Part shown: piece by piece, positions 55,355 to 64,000 of the stretch
How positions within the stretch are numbered: the first letter of the stretch is position 1
Layout of the letters: every line of letters starts with the position of its first letter
Source: Plasmopara viticola
Lineage: Eukaryota > Oomycota > Peronosporomycetes > Peronosporales > Peronosporaceae
NCBI GenBank assembly: GCA_001695595.3
Contig: MBPM02000018.1
Location: 620,001 to 684,000 of the forward strand
Reading direction: 5' to 3'
Length of the DNA: 64,000 nt
Notes under the pieces: model-generated
What the model was told of the DNA's origin: nothing
The model's database searches: none
Seen by the model: only the letters and a program-made list of their open reading frames with translations
Program-made: the position numbers and the translations under genes

Positions 55355-58300
55355 ATGGACTTCATGCGCCAGCTGGCTGTCGACCTCCACGCGCTGCGGA
55401 CCGAGGCCAAGCGCAAGTATCCTGTCGTCAAGGAAGCCGTAGACCGTGCGTTGGAGACACTCCCAGCACTGCAGCAGCAGTACGTCGCGTCCTTGCGCAT
55501 CGAAGGCCGCGCGCCTGGGCCTGGCCACGGTGTGTTTCAAAGCGAGAGCGTCTTGCGACCGTTTCTACTGGCGTGCAACCACACGAATGCATCGCACAAG
55601 ATCCTCGTCGTTGCCTTGGCGAGTCTCCAACGCCTCGTGAGCTGGGACGCCATTGCCCCGGCGAGCGTGGGCAGTATCTTGCGTGTCTTGCAGATCCAGG
55701 CCGAGAAAAACACGCACGCCGACGTCCAGGTAAAGTTGCTCCAGACGTTGTTGCAGCTCATGACGCTGGCGTATGAAGAGACGAAGCGAGGATTGCAGAA
55801 GCCCCTGCAACCGGTTCTCGCCAGGCCGCCACGCGCAGGTTCGGCCACTTTGGGCACTTTTTGCCGTGCGAGCTAATCCGTGCGTTCGTTCTTTGCTCTG
55901 TGCTAGACACTGAAGTCGTGGGCAATGAAGAGATGGTCATGCAAGCCGTCGGGATCTGTGTCTACTTGCACGCCTCGAGCAGCAGTGCCAGTTCCCTCGT
56001 CGGCAACACCGCCGCCATGACCATTCGCCAAGTCGTCTCGCTTGCGTTCGACCAAGTTGATGCGAGTCTTGCCGCAAAGCACGTTGGCGTGCTCTTGTTC
56101 CAGGATCTATGCGCCATGAGTCGAGAAGAGAATGGCGTGTGGCTCAAGCGAGCCATGTGTTCGTCCATGAGTGCAGCGCTCGGGGTCGAGCTCCTCGAGA
56201 CGGTCTTGGCGTCGCACTATGGTCTCTTTCGACTCGACCTCGAGTTCCAAGCTGTACTCAAGCAACACATGACGGCGTTGGTGCAATCGGTGCTGGAAAT
56301 GGGCTGCAACAATAAACTTAGCGGCTCGGCAGGCGCAGGCATCGCGGGTCCCACGACGTCGTCCGGTACTACCAGCACCGTCAATGCCACCCCCGGTCCA
56401 TTCTTCCCACTCCTCGTACGTGGCATGCGGCTTGCCAGCACCTTGTTAAGTCACTTTGCCGACTGTCTTGCCAACGAATGTGCGGTGATTCTCCACGTGC
56501 TCTTGGAAATCATTGCCACGGGGACGTACGCGACGTCGGACACGGTCAAAGCACCGCCTACGCCGACAAAAGGATCCGAGTCAAAGTTCAACGCAGGAAA
56601 TGCGATCGCCAACTTTAAAGACGCCAAGAATTTTCTCACGCAATCCACCTTGTCGAACGCCAGTGCGTCCAGTGCTTTGACTCCAGGGGGCAGTGTCAAC
56701 TTGGTGACGTGGCCAGTGTTGCTGTCCCTCGAAGTGCTGAACCGTGTGTGTCTGGAACCGAATATGGTCGCAGCCATGGTGACGTACGCGGACGGCGTGC
56801 TTGTTGCCATTACGCGGACAACGTCGTCGGTCATTCTGACGTCTCCTCCTGGGGATTTTCGCCCGCAAGGTCCGGAGGGAGCGACGCCACGCTCGGGCCT
56901 GGAATTGTTGAATGACCAAGAGACGCCCGCGTTGCAGCAATTCTTTCTCGCGATTCGCGTCGCTGCTTCGTGTCAAAGCAACATGGCGGCGTCCGTCTTT
57001 GAGCTGTCGCGGTCTGCACCCACTGAAGACGTTTGTGAAAGACTGGCCAAAGCGTGCGTGGCGGTCGTCGCACCGGCGGTGGTTCAGACCATGAATAGCG
57101 TCATGCGCTACTGTCGCGAAGTCGATCTGGTGACCATGGCCCTCAAGTCGTACCACGTGTTGGCTACAATCGCGTCGCGCCTTCGAAGCAATATACAGAG
57201 CCCACAGGCGCGTGCAACGTGGTGTAAACAGATGGACGACGTCGTGCTGACGTGTTTACGGGCGCTCTGTGGCTTTTCGTTTCCATTACCCGATGGCATT
57301 CGAGGCAATGCCAAGGGCGCGATCGCTACGTCTGGACCTGGAAGTAGCGCCGCGATCGACTATGCCGACGAAGCCGTGACGGACGATGGCGAAAGTTGCG
57401 TCGTTGTCTTTGGTTGGCGTCAAGTGCATGCGATGAAAGCGCTCTTTGGGGCGGCTCACGTCATGGAGGAGGAATTGTCACAGGGCGAGTGGTGTGTGCT
57501 CTTGGAAGGCTTTGAAATCATTGTTGGGTTAAGTGATCCCAAGCTGAAGACCGGTCAGCAGAAATTACCGACGAAAACCTACCGCATCAGCACGTTTCGA
57601 GTCGAAGACGAAGACGTGGAGCAGCAGCTCGTGATGCTCAGTAACTCGATTGTCGATTTCTTTCGGGATGCACTGAAGCTCAGTCGTGGCGCGTTGCGGC
57701 GATTGCTCAGTGCCGTGCGCCGCGTGGCTTGGCATCAAGTGGGTCTCCCCGTCACGCGCGATGCCGAGCTGGTACTTGAGTCGACGGCATCGCAGGACGA
57801 GTGGACACTGGTGGACCAGGAGGACACGTGTCCTGTTGCGAGCGATCACCACGTGAGGATTTATCAAAGCTACTTGGGGGTGGGATTGACTGGAACCGGT
57901 CCGTTCGTGCCGTGTTTCGCGCTCCGGATGCTGACGCAACTGGCCACGAGCAGTCCCTGCTGTTTCAAAGACGTCATGCGGGAGCTTGTGCGCATGAGCA
58001 CGTTTGTGCCTCCAAGTCTGTTCACTGCCGCGCAATTGCCCCAACTGAGTCAGTTTCAAGTCTATACGACCGAGAGTAGTTTGCAACTGATGCAAACGGC
58101 CTTGCAAGCTACGACGACTGGTGTTGCGTCCCCGGCAGAGGCACTGGACGCAAGCAACCGCGAGCAAGTTGCGGATGGGCATGTGGTGGACCAGCAAGAG
58201 TTGTTTGCGCCGCTGTTGAAATTGGCGCGGTCAGACATGAAGGACCGGGCGTTGACGGGCATGTTGGACTTGCTCAATGCGTGTGGCCACCTGATTGGCG

Positions 58301-60579
58301 CGGGGTGGCCATTGGTTCTAGCGGCAGTGCAAGAAGCGTGTGAGAGGGGCGACGGCAAGACGCAGGTGCTGGCCTTCAAGTGTTTGCGTCTGATTGCCGA
58401 CGATTTAATGGTGGCGATCCCTCGTCCTTACTTACCCGACTGTATCAAGTGCATTGGATGTTTTGGGTGCAAAGCCAAAGACGTCAACATTAGCTTAACG
58501 GCTGTGAATGAGCTCTGGAGTGTCGCGGATGTGATTGGCAAGGCAAAAGTGCGTCTCGACGGGGACGACGCCAAGCCGGCACGTGGCCAGTGGGAAGACA
58601 TTTTTGCCGAGTTGAGTGCCGTGGCTCTAAACACCCGCGCCGAAGTGCGCAACAGTGCACTCAACACGTTGTTTGGCACTGCCGTGACGTACGGCGCCCA
58701 GTTTGAACTGAGTGAGTGGCAAGTGTTTGTCAATGCCACCGTGTTGCCACTGGCGGCCAAGCTGTGCGACGTGCCAGCGAGGACGAGCTCGAACGAAGAG
58801 GAGAAGGAGGTGCCAAAGAGTTTGGGGCACTACATGGTGCACCACTCGCGCGATCATGCCGAGAAACAGTGGAACGAGTCGCGCGTGCTCATGCTCACGG
58901 GCATCAGTCGCGTCTTGGAGACGAATTGGCCTCATCTGTTGCAACACCCGTCATGGTTTGCGTCCATCTGGCGCGATTTGTTGCAGCACGTGTCGCTCAA
59001 TGCTGCGTTTGGGATGCCAAAAGAAGTAGTGTTGGCAGCCGTCAAGACGCTCCAGACACTGTTGCAAGTCTCGTCGGCTGGCGACTTGAACCACATTGCG
59101 CAGTCGCAACCTGTGCGTGCAGGCGTTGGCATGCGTGTGGTGGGCGGAGCGCTAGTCTCGGCTCCGACGCCGACTGCGGCTAGTGTAGTAAGCTCGAAAC
59201 GGGCGTCGCCGGCCAGTGTACCGTGTGATCCTGCGTTATGGGAAGAAGCTTTTGGCCAGTTGCTCCATCTGTGTGACCAGAGATGGAGTGCTATCTCGCA
59301 AGCCAAAGAGCGTGCAGTGCCGTGGAAAGAAGACGACGAACAGGAGATCGCCAGCGCCGTCGTGTCCGTGTTCGTGGCCCTCTATACGCAAGCGAATGCC
59401 TTTGAGTTGAAAGACGGACGCAACGTCGAGAAGATGCTGGACTTGTTTGCAGTCTTGATCGATCGTCACGTGCTCGACACTTCGGCGACAAGGCCCGTCG
59501 TGAATCTCACAACCAACAGTTTGCAATCGCGCGTCTTGAACGCCTTTGAAGAGTGCGGGTCGTTCGTGTCCCACCCCCAAGTGCACACCAAGATGTTGGA
59601 TCAACTGGTCGGCTACGTCACCCGCTCGTTCGCGCACGACCTCGTCTTCTTTACGCGTCACGCGCTCACGTCTTTGGTCAAGCTGTACGCCAGTGTGTCC
59701 AAAGAAGCGAGGGACCAGCGCTTCTTGGCGGTGCTCTTTTGCATCCAGCCGTTTTTAACGTTTGATGCGATTTCTTCGCCGTCGACCTCACTCACGCAGT
59801 CGTCGGTGGACAGACCGTTGACTGCCGCGCAAAAAGCCGCTACGCAGCTCTGGAAACACGCGCTGCGCGTGCTCTTGGTCTTGATCTCGAGTGGGCTCGT
59901 GGCCGTGCACTTGGCGGAAGCGTGTTGGCGGCCATTGCTCGAGACCATCGCGGGCTTTGTCCAGCCACGGGACGGCAAGTTCCCGTCGTGGATGCAATCG
60001 GAAGAAGACGAAGTCTTGGTGCTCAGTGTCCTCGAGTGTGTGGTCGATAGCACGATCGCACTCCTCAGCGATGCGAGCGGCGTCAAGTCGCGTGCGTTCA
60101 TGAGTGAGCTGGTCTCGGTGCTGTGTGCAGGAGTGAACGCCGTGGCGCATAACAAGGCCATGCTTCGGTGCTGTGTGCGTCAATTAACGACCCTGTGCAT
60201 GCAGGTCGCCGACCGGGACCTGGCGTCGCTTGCACGGACTCAATTGGTAGCGTGTTGCAACGCGGCGTTGGTACATTTTGCCGAGGTCGACCGCGCGTGT
60301 TCTGCCCACGGCCATAGGATGAACGCCGCGTTGGAAAGCGATGTTTCGACTGGTACGGACGAACAGGAGGTTTTTGCAGCGCAAGAACGAGCCGTGGAGC
60401 TCTTGACCAGCGCGTTGGAAGCGGACTTGGACCCCCGTCGGGTTCTCGAGCTCTTTCCAGCCTTGTGTGGTTGCATCTCGTCGTCCGATGGTCAAGTGCG
60501 GCAGCTCGTGCAGCGGTTACTGATTAGCAAAAGACTCGATGAGGTCTGCCTTGCGCTCATGGATCAAACGGGTCACTAG
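55355..60579 (+). CDS. MON2: MON2-like Golgi/endosome trafficking protein (two exons)
   Basis: Large armadillo-like protein related to Mon2/Ysl2, a scaffold on Golgi and endosome membranes similar in its N-terminal half to large Sec7 Arf-GEFs but without the Sec7 domain. The start at 55355 (MDFMRQLAVDLHALRTEAKR) aligns with the family N-terminus (Leu-rich helix, then KKYPxVKEA). Proposed exons are 55355-55838 and 55907-60579, joined by a 68-bp GT-AG intron (donor gttcgg, acceptor gctag) with matching phase, giving about 1,718 residues, the usual size. Residues 1-230 match the DCB region (SILRVLQIQAE, LLQTLLQLMTL, NTAAMTIRQVVSLAFDQ). The middle and C-terminal parts are alternating helices. No catalytic site is known. 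Codon use is more GC-rich than the surroundings, as in other housekeeping genes here. Confidence 0.9.
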
Positions 60580-60899
60580 AAGGTTAGCAGCACGAGGTTT
60601 TCGTGCAACTTGTTGCTCTGTTCGTAAGCAGTCAATTGTCATCACTTGCATCGCTGTCCTGATTTGATGTCCCATACATTAATAATCGGCTTGAAGTCAT
60701 CACGCCTCCATTCTAGAATATAATTAGATCTTATATTTATAATATCTAACTAGAATTGGAATCGATGGTGGCGGAAAAATAAAATCTTCTTAGTTATCGG
60801 CATCGTAACGCAAATAGTCGTGATTGACTTTTGCAATCTCCAAAAATAGTAAATTCAATCGAAAAATACTCTTTTGGAGCCATGTCACGTGCTTTTCCT
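60580..60899. other. Short convergent intergenic region
   Basis: AT-rich 3' flanks of the MON2-like and glutaredoxin genes; TTAGATCTTATATTTATAAT-type palindromic AT sequence near 60725-60755, otherwise nothing. Confidence 0.5.
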
Positions 60900-62243
60900 C
60901 TACTTTTTCAAGTCTGCCAGCTCGCCATCTTCCTGCAGCTGTTGCACAATGTCGAGGCCCCCAATCAACTCCCCATTGACGTACAGTTGCGGGAACGTCG
61001 GCCAGTTCGAGTACTTTTTAAGGCCTTGACGCACACTATCGTCCGAGAGAATGTCAAAGTAGTCGTAGTCAAAGCCTTCGGTATCCAAAATCTCGACGAG
61101 CTTGCGGCTAAATCCACACTGCGGTTGCGTGGGCGTTCCTTTGATAAAGATCATGACACGGGCGCGATTGATCAGCTGATGGTACTTGTTTTCCTTCTTG
61201 CTTCTCTTGGTCACACCCAGCTGCTCACTGAGGTCGCCGTCCTCCGCCATTTCGTTTAAAATGTCTAGCCCACCAATCAACTTTCCTTTCACGTACAGTT
61301 GCGGGTACGTGGGCCAGTTGGAAAACTTTTTAAGGCCTTGGCGCACTTGGTCATCGCTTAGAATGTCAAAGGAACTAAACGCGATCTGATGCTCCCGAAG
61401 CAGTGCGACCGTCTTGTTACTGAACCCGCACTTGGGATCCGAGGGTGTGCCTTTCATAAAGAGAAGCACAGGTGCTGAATGCACGAGGGCACGCAAGCTC
61501 GCTTCAAACGCAGCGTCAGCGTCTTGGACATTCTTCGTCAGCTTGAGCTGCTCAGCAAGCGAGCCGTCGGCCTTCATTTCGTTGAGAATATCCACGCCCC
61601 CCACAAGGGAACCATTTACATACAATTGTGGATACGTAGGCCAGTGGGAATAGGCTTTCAAACCTTGACGCACTTCGTCGTCGTGGAGAATGTCAAAGGT
61701 CCCGAATTGAATCTTTTCGGCGTCGAGCAGCGCGACGATCTGGCGACTAAAGCCACATTTCGGCTCGGTCGGGTTGCCTTTCATAAAGAGCATGACGGGA
61801 GAGGCAGTAATCAGCTTCTTAAGGCGGTACACGAGCGTCTCGTCCAATGCTTTCGAGGACTCCGTGGCTGCGGACGTGGCGGGAGAGGTCGGGGGCACGC
61901 TCTTGCTCAGCTTGTCGACGTGCTTGGCCAATTCCGCCACATTCGCGCCTTCAAGCTTTTCGAGAACGGAACGACCTTGGGCAATGACAAAAGTGGGTAC
62001 GACAGCAATCTCGAAGCGCTCCGAGAGCTCGGGGAGGTCTTCCGCCGCGACCTTGAAGAAGCGAATGCGCGGGTGCAGGGTCGCAAGCTGGCGCACGACG
62101 ACGTCCAGCTGTCCGTTCGGACGACAGGCTGCGTGGAAATCCGCCCAGAAAAAGGTCACGGAGAGCGTCGCCTCGCGCGCCCTCGCTTCTTCATACTGCG
62201 CTACGCTCTGCACGGTGATGACGCTGCCAGTCACTGCTGCCAT
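60900..62243 (-). CDS. Thioredoxin plus triple monothiol glutaredoxin (PICOT/GRXS17 type)
   Basis: 447-residue multidomain glutaredoxin that binds Fe-S clusters with glutathione and acts in cytosolic iron and redox handling. I chose the ATG at 62243 (MAAVTGSVITVQSVAQYEEA); an upstream in-frame ATG at 62426 adds a segment unlike the family. Residues about 10-115 form a thioredoxin-like domain whose active-site area reads FFWADFHAACRP, with a single Cys, typical of PICOT proteins. Three glutaredoxin domains follow, each with a CGFS active site: PKCGFSRQ, PKCGFSNK and PQCGFSRK. Each also has the glutathione-binding TYPQLYV or TFPQLYV and GG(V/L)DI segments. Three domains match the plant GRXS17 layout, whereas human GLRX3 has two. 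Single exon. Confidence 0.96.
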   Translation of the reverse strand: MAAVTGSVITVQSVAQYEEARAREATLSVTFFWADFHAACRPNGQLDVVVRQLATLHPRIRFFKVAAEDLPELSERFEIAVVPTFVIAQGRSVLEKLEGANVAELAKHVDKLSKSVPPTSPATSAATESSKALDETLVYRLKKLITASPVMLFMKGNPTEPKCGFSRQIVALLDAEKIQFGTFDILHDDEVRQGLKAYSHWPTYPQLYVNGSLVGGVDILNEMKADGSLAEQLKLTKNVQDADAAFEASLRALVHSAPVLLFMKGTPSDPKCGFSNKTVALLREHQIAFSSFDILSDDQVRQGLKKFSNWPTYPQLYVKGKLIGGLDILNEMAEDGDLSEQLGVTKRSKKENKYHQLINRARVMIFIKGTPTQPQCGFSRKLVEILDTEGFDYDYFDILSDDSVRQGLKKYSNWPTFPQLYVNGELIGGLDIVQQLQEDGELADLKK

Positions 62244-64000
62244 TTTAGATGTTGAAAGTGAAAAAGGAGGTATGTGTTCGGTTACCTCCATCAATCGATT
62301 ACTTGCATCAATCGATTGAAGCGAGATTTGGAATATGCGACACATGCAGGTATGGGCAGACTTGAACATTTTATTGGATCCTAACATCGGAGGATTCGAG
62401 GGACGAATGAAGACATATTTTTGCATTGGAGTCGCTCACTGAAAGCGCACGCACGTTTCCTTTGTGCAAAGTGCTGTGTCTTCCTTGTCAAGCTTGGTGG
62501 CAGTTGCAGGTAGACTACCTACCTGAACCCTTTGCGCAAAGGTTTTGAGATGGATAAGACCGACTTCTGACGTTTGTCGGACGCACATTTCGCACATATT
62601 GGAAGAAATTGTGACTTTTATGGGATTTACGAGGTACCACGCTATCGCAAGCAATAAGCTGTGATTTTATTGGTGAAATTAAGGGGGTGGCGATGGCCTT
62701 CAATTTTTTAATTTTTTGAGGCATATGGTTCTCTTTGGCATTCATTATATCTTCAAGTTGCGCAGTCTATATTACCAATGGATTCGATCGGTAAAATAAT
62801 TCATAATCTGTTTTAGACCTTTATGGCGCAATAGTGGCCTTTTGTATGAATCTGGCAAACAAATACGATATTTATCATATCGAACGAAGCTGTGGCACTC
62901 GCAACCTTATTTACATGCACAAAGTTGCGATCGGAATACACAGGCAATAATGCGCTTCCTCGAAGTATTGCATGAATATACAAAAGTTAACAGGGAACTG
63001 ATTGCCATTCCTCAAAAAAATTTAAAGATAGTATTTACCAGTAGAATACAATGCGAACCATGGTAAAAATTTAATGCAGACAGAGTATTTCCGTTAAACT
63101 GTTTCAAAGAAATTACAACAAAACGGTGTCATTTAGCCGCTGATAATGATTCAGGTAGTGCAACGGGCGGGATCGGGAGGTGCGCGAACACCGTCGCAAA
63201 GTTTGCTACATCCAAGGTTGCTTAATTCGCTTCCGGGCAGCACATCCAGAAATCACATACGGTGTTGCGAGTGTGGAATACATAGTAGCAAGAACATCTT
63301 GTGAAGCTAAAAAGGCCACAAAACGCTGTACGAAAAATAATTTTTGCCTTTTTATTGCGAATGTGTGGCCTAGGAAAAAAAATGCAAGCGTGGTGTACGT
63401 TGCACAGCGCGCTTATCCACTACCGCAGCAAGCAAGTTGCTTGAATGATCAGTTTCGAGATCTAACTTTTACCTGTGCAGAAGCTTTGTCCTTCTCGTCA
63501 GCTCTAATAATGCGAAAGTCCGTCACATATATTAGGCTCCTATGATACCAAAGACGATTGTTTTTTTATCGTCTGGTGAGTCGCACGCAAAGTGCTCGAA
63601 AAGTTGCACATGATTTCAGTAGCTCGCCTGTACTGATGCGCATAAAATAATGCACGTCTTTTTTTTACGTCTTGTGCAAGCTGGCGTACATTTTTTTATT
63701 CTTGTGAAGAACACCTGACCGGATTTTACCAATCATGTTTTGTCAAGCGACAATGTCTAGTGGCGACATTTAACTTCACATCGACCTGTGAGCGTAAGCT
63801 CAAGTAATTGAGCTGCAATACGAATCAATTCAATCAAACCAAATTCACTCTCTCTGGTTCTATCGTTTCCTTCTTTGCACTTTGTGCCTAATTGACATGA
63901 CATTGGCCCGTTGGCGGAAAAGGAGCGACATTTTAAAGTTTTGCAAATGTATTCTTTTTTGCTCCAGCCATGCCTATCGGAGATCGAACATGAATAAAAT
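62244..64000. other. Right-end intergenic region, nothing recognised
   Basis: The first 100 bp hold the presumed glutaredoxin promoter; a short inverted GGAGGTA...TACCTCC pair lies at about 62265-62288. An open frame of 121 codons at 63180-63545 has no family signal and begins at a non-ATG codon, so I do not call it. Confidence 0.45.

Noticed and set aside
55258..55776. 172-codon frame at the start of the MON2-like gene
   Set aside because: Out-of-frame overlap with the first MON2 exon, which has clear family similarity.
63180..63545. 121-codon frame near the right end
   Set aside because: No ATG start, no recognisable motif and AT-rich surroundings; likely chance.

Overview
The window is nuclear DNA of an oomycete, most likely a Peronosporales plant pathogen (Phytophthora or downy-mildew type). 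The evidence is a gene-sparse, AT-rich background with compact genes carrying introns of only 59-77 bp, a cluster of aquaglyceroporins, a trehalose-phosphate synthase with an N-terminal starch-binding domain, a secreted protein with an RxLR-EER-like layout, and remnants of Ty3/gypsy, Ty1/copia and Mutator-like elements. There are no bacterial operons, no CRISPR array and no rRNA genes. The species cannot be fixed from the sequence alone.

Layout. 1-1,200: decayed Ty3/gypsy pol relic (RNase H, then integrase tail). 1.2-7.2 kb: no recognisable gene. 7,170-10,118: a complete but dead Mutator-like element with 56-bp terminal inverted repeats around a frame-broken transposase. 10.3-20.5 kb is a dense housekeeping island: three MIP channels (two in tandem on the minus strand, one divergent on the plus strand), a secreted pepsin-type aspartic protease, the GPN-loop GTPase GPN2 (four exons) and a trehalose-6-phosphate synthase/phosphatase (two exons). 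20.5-40.8 kb is repeat-rich and gene-poor; it holds one RxLR-like effector candidate (31,222), a 794-bp non-autonomous inverted-repeat element (32,481-33,274), a pair of diverged relics (28.5 and 30.1 kb), tandem duplications and a hairpin. 40.8-45.6 kb: two nearly identical pyruvate kinase genes face each other across a PHF5A/Rds3 splicing-factor gene, with a large perfect inverted repeat and a tRNA-like fragment between PHF5A and the second kinase. 47,401-51,918: a degenerate copia element with both LTRs. 53.8-54.7 kb: another Ty3/gypsy relic (gag end and protease). 55.4-60.6 kb: a MON2-like Golgi/endosome trafficking protein. 60.9-62.2 kb: a PICOT/GRXS17-type thioredoxin plus triple monothiol glutaredoxin. 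62.2-64 kb: nothing recognised.

The genes do not form one pathway. The real genes are housekeeping functions (glycolysis, trehalose metabolism, solute channels, splicing, Fe-S/redox, vesicle traffic) in islands between transposon graveyards, with one candidate host-directed secreted protein in a gene-poor stretch, as is usual for these pathogens. I did not find a clearly new multi-gene system. The most interesting points are catalytic or pore residues changed in otherwise intact proteins: the first aquaporin's selectivity filter, both catalytic halves of the trehalose enzyme, and a PHF5A zinc ligand. The structural features of the mobile elements and the 43.4-kb palindrome also deserve a look.
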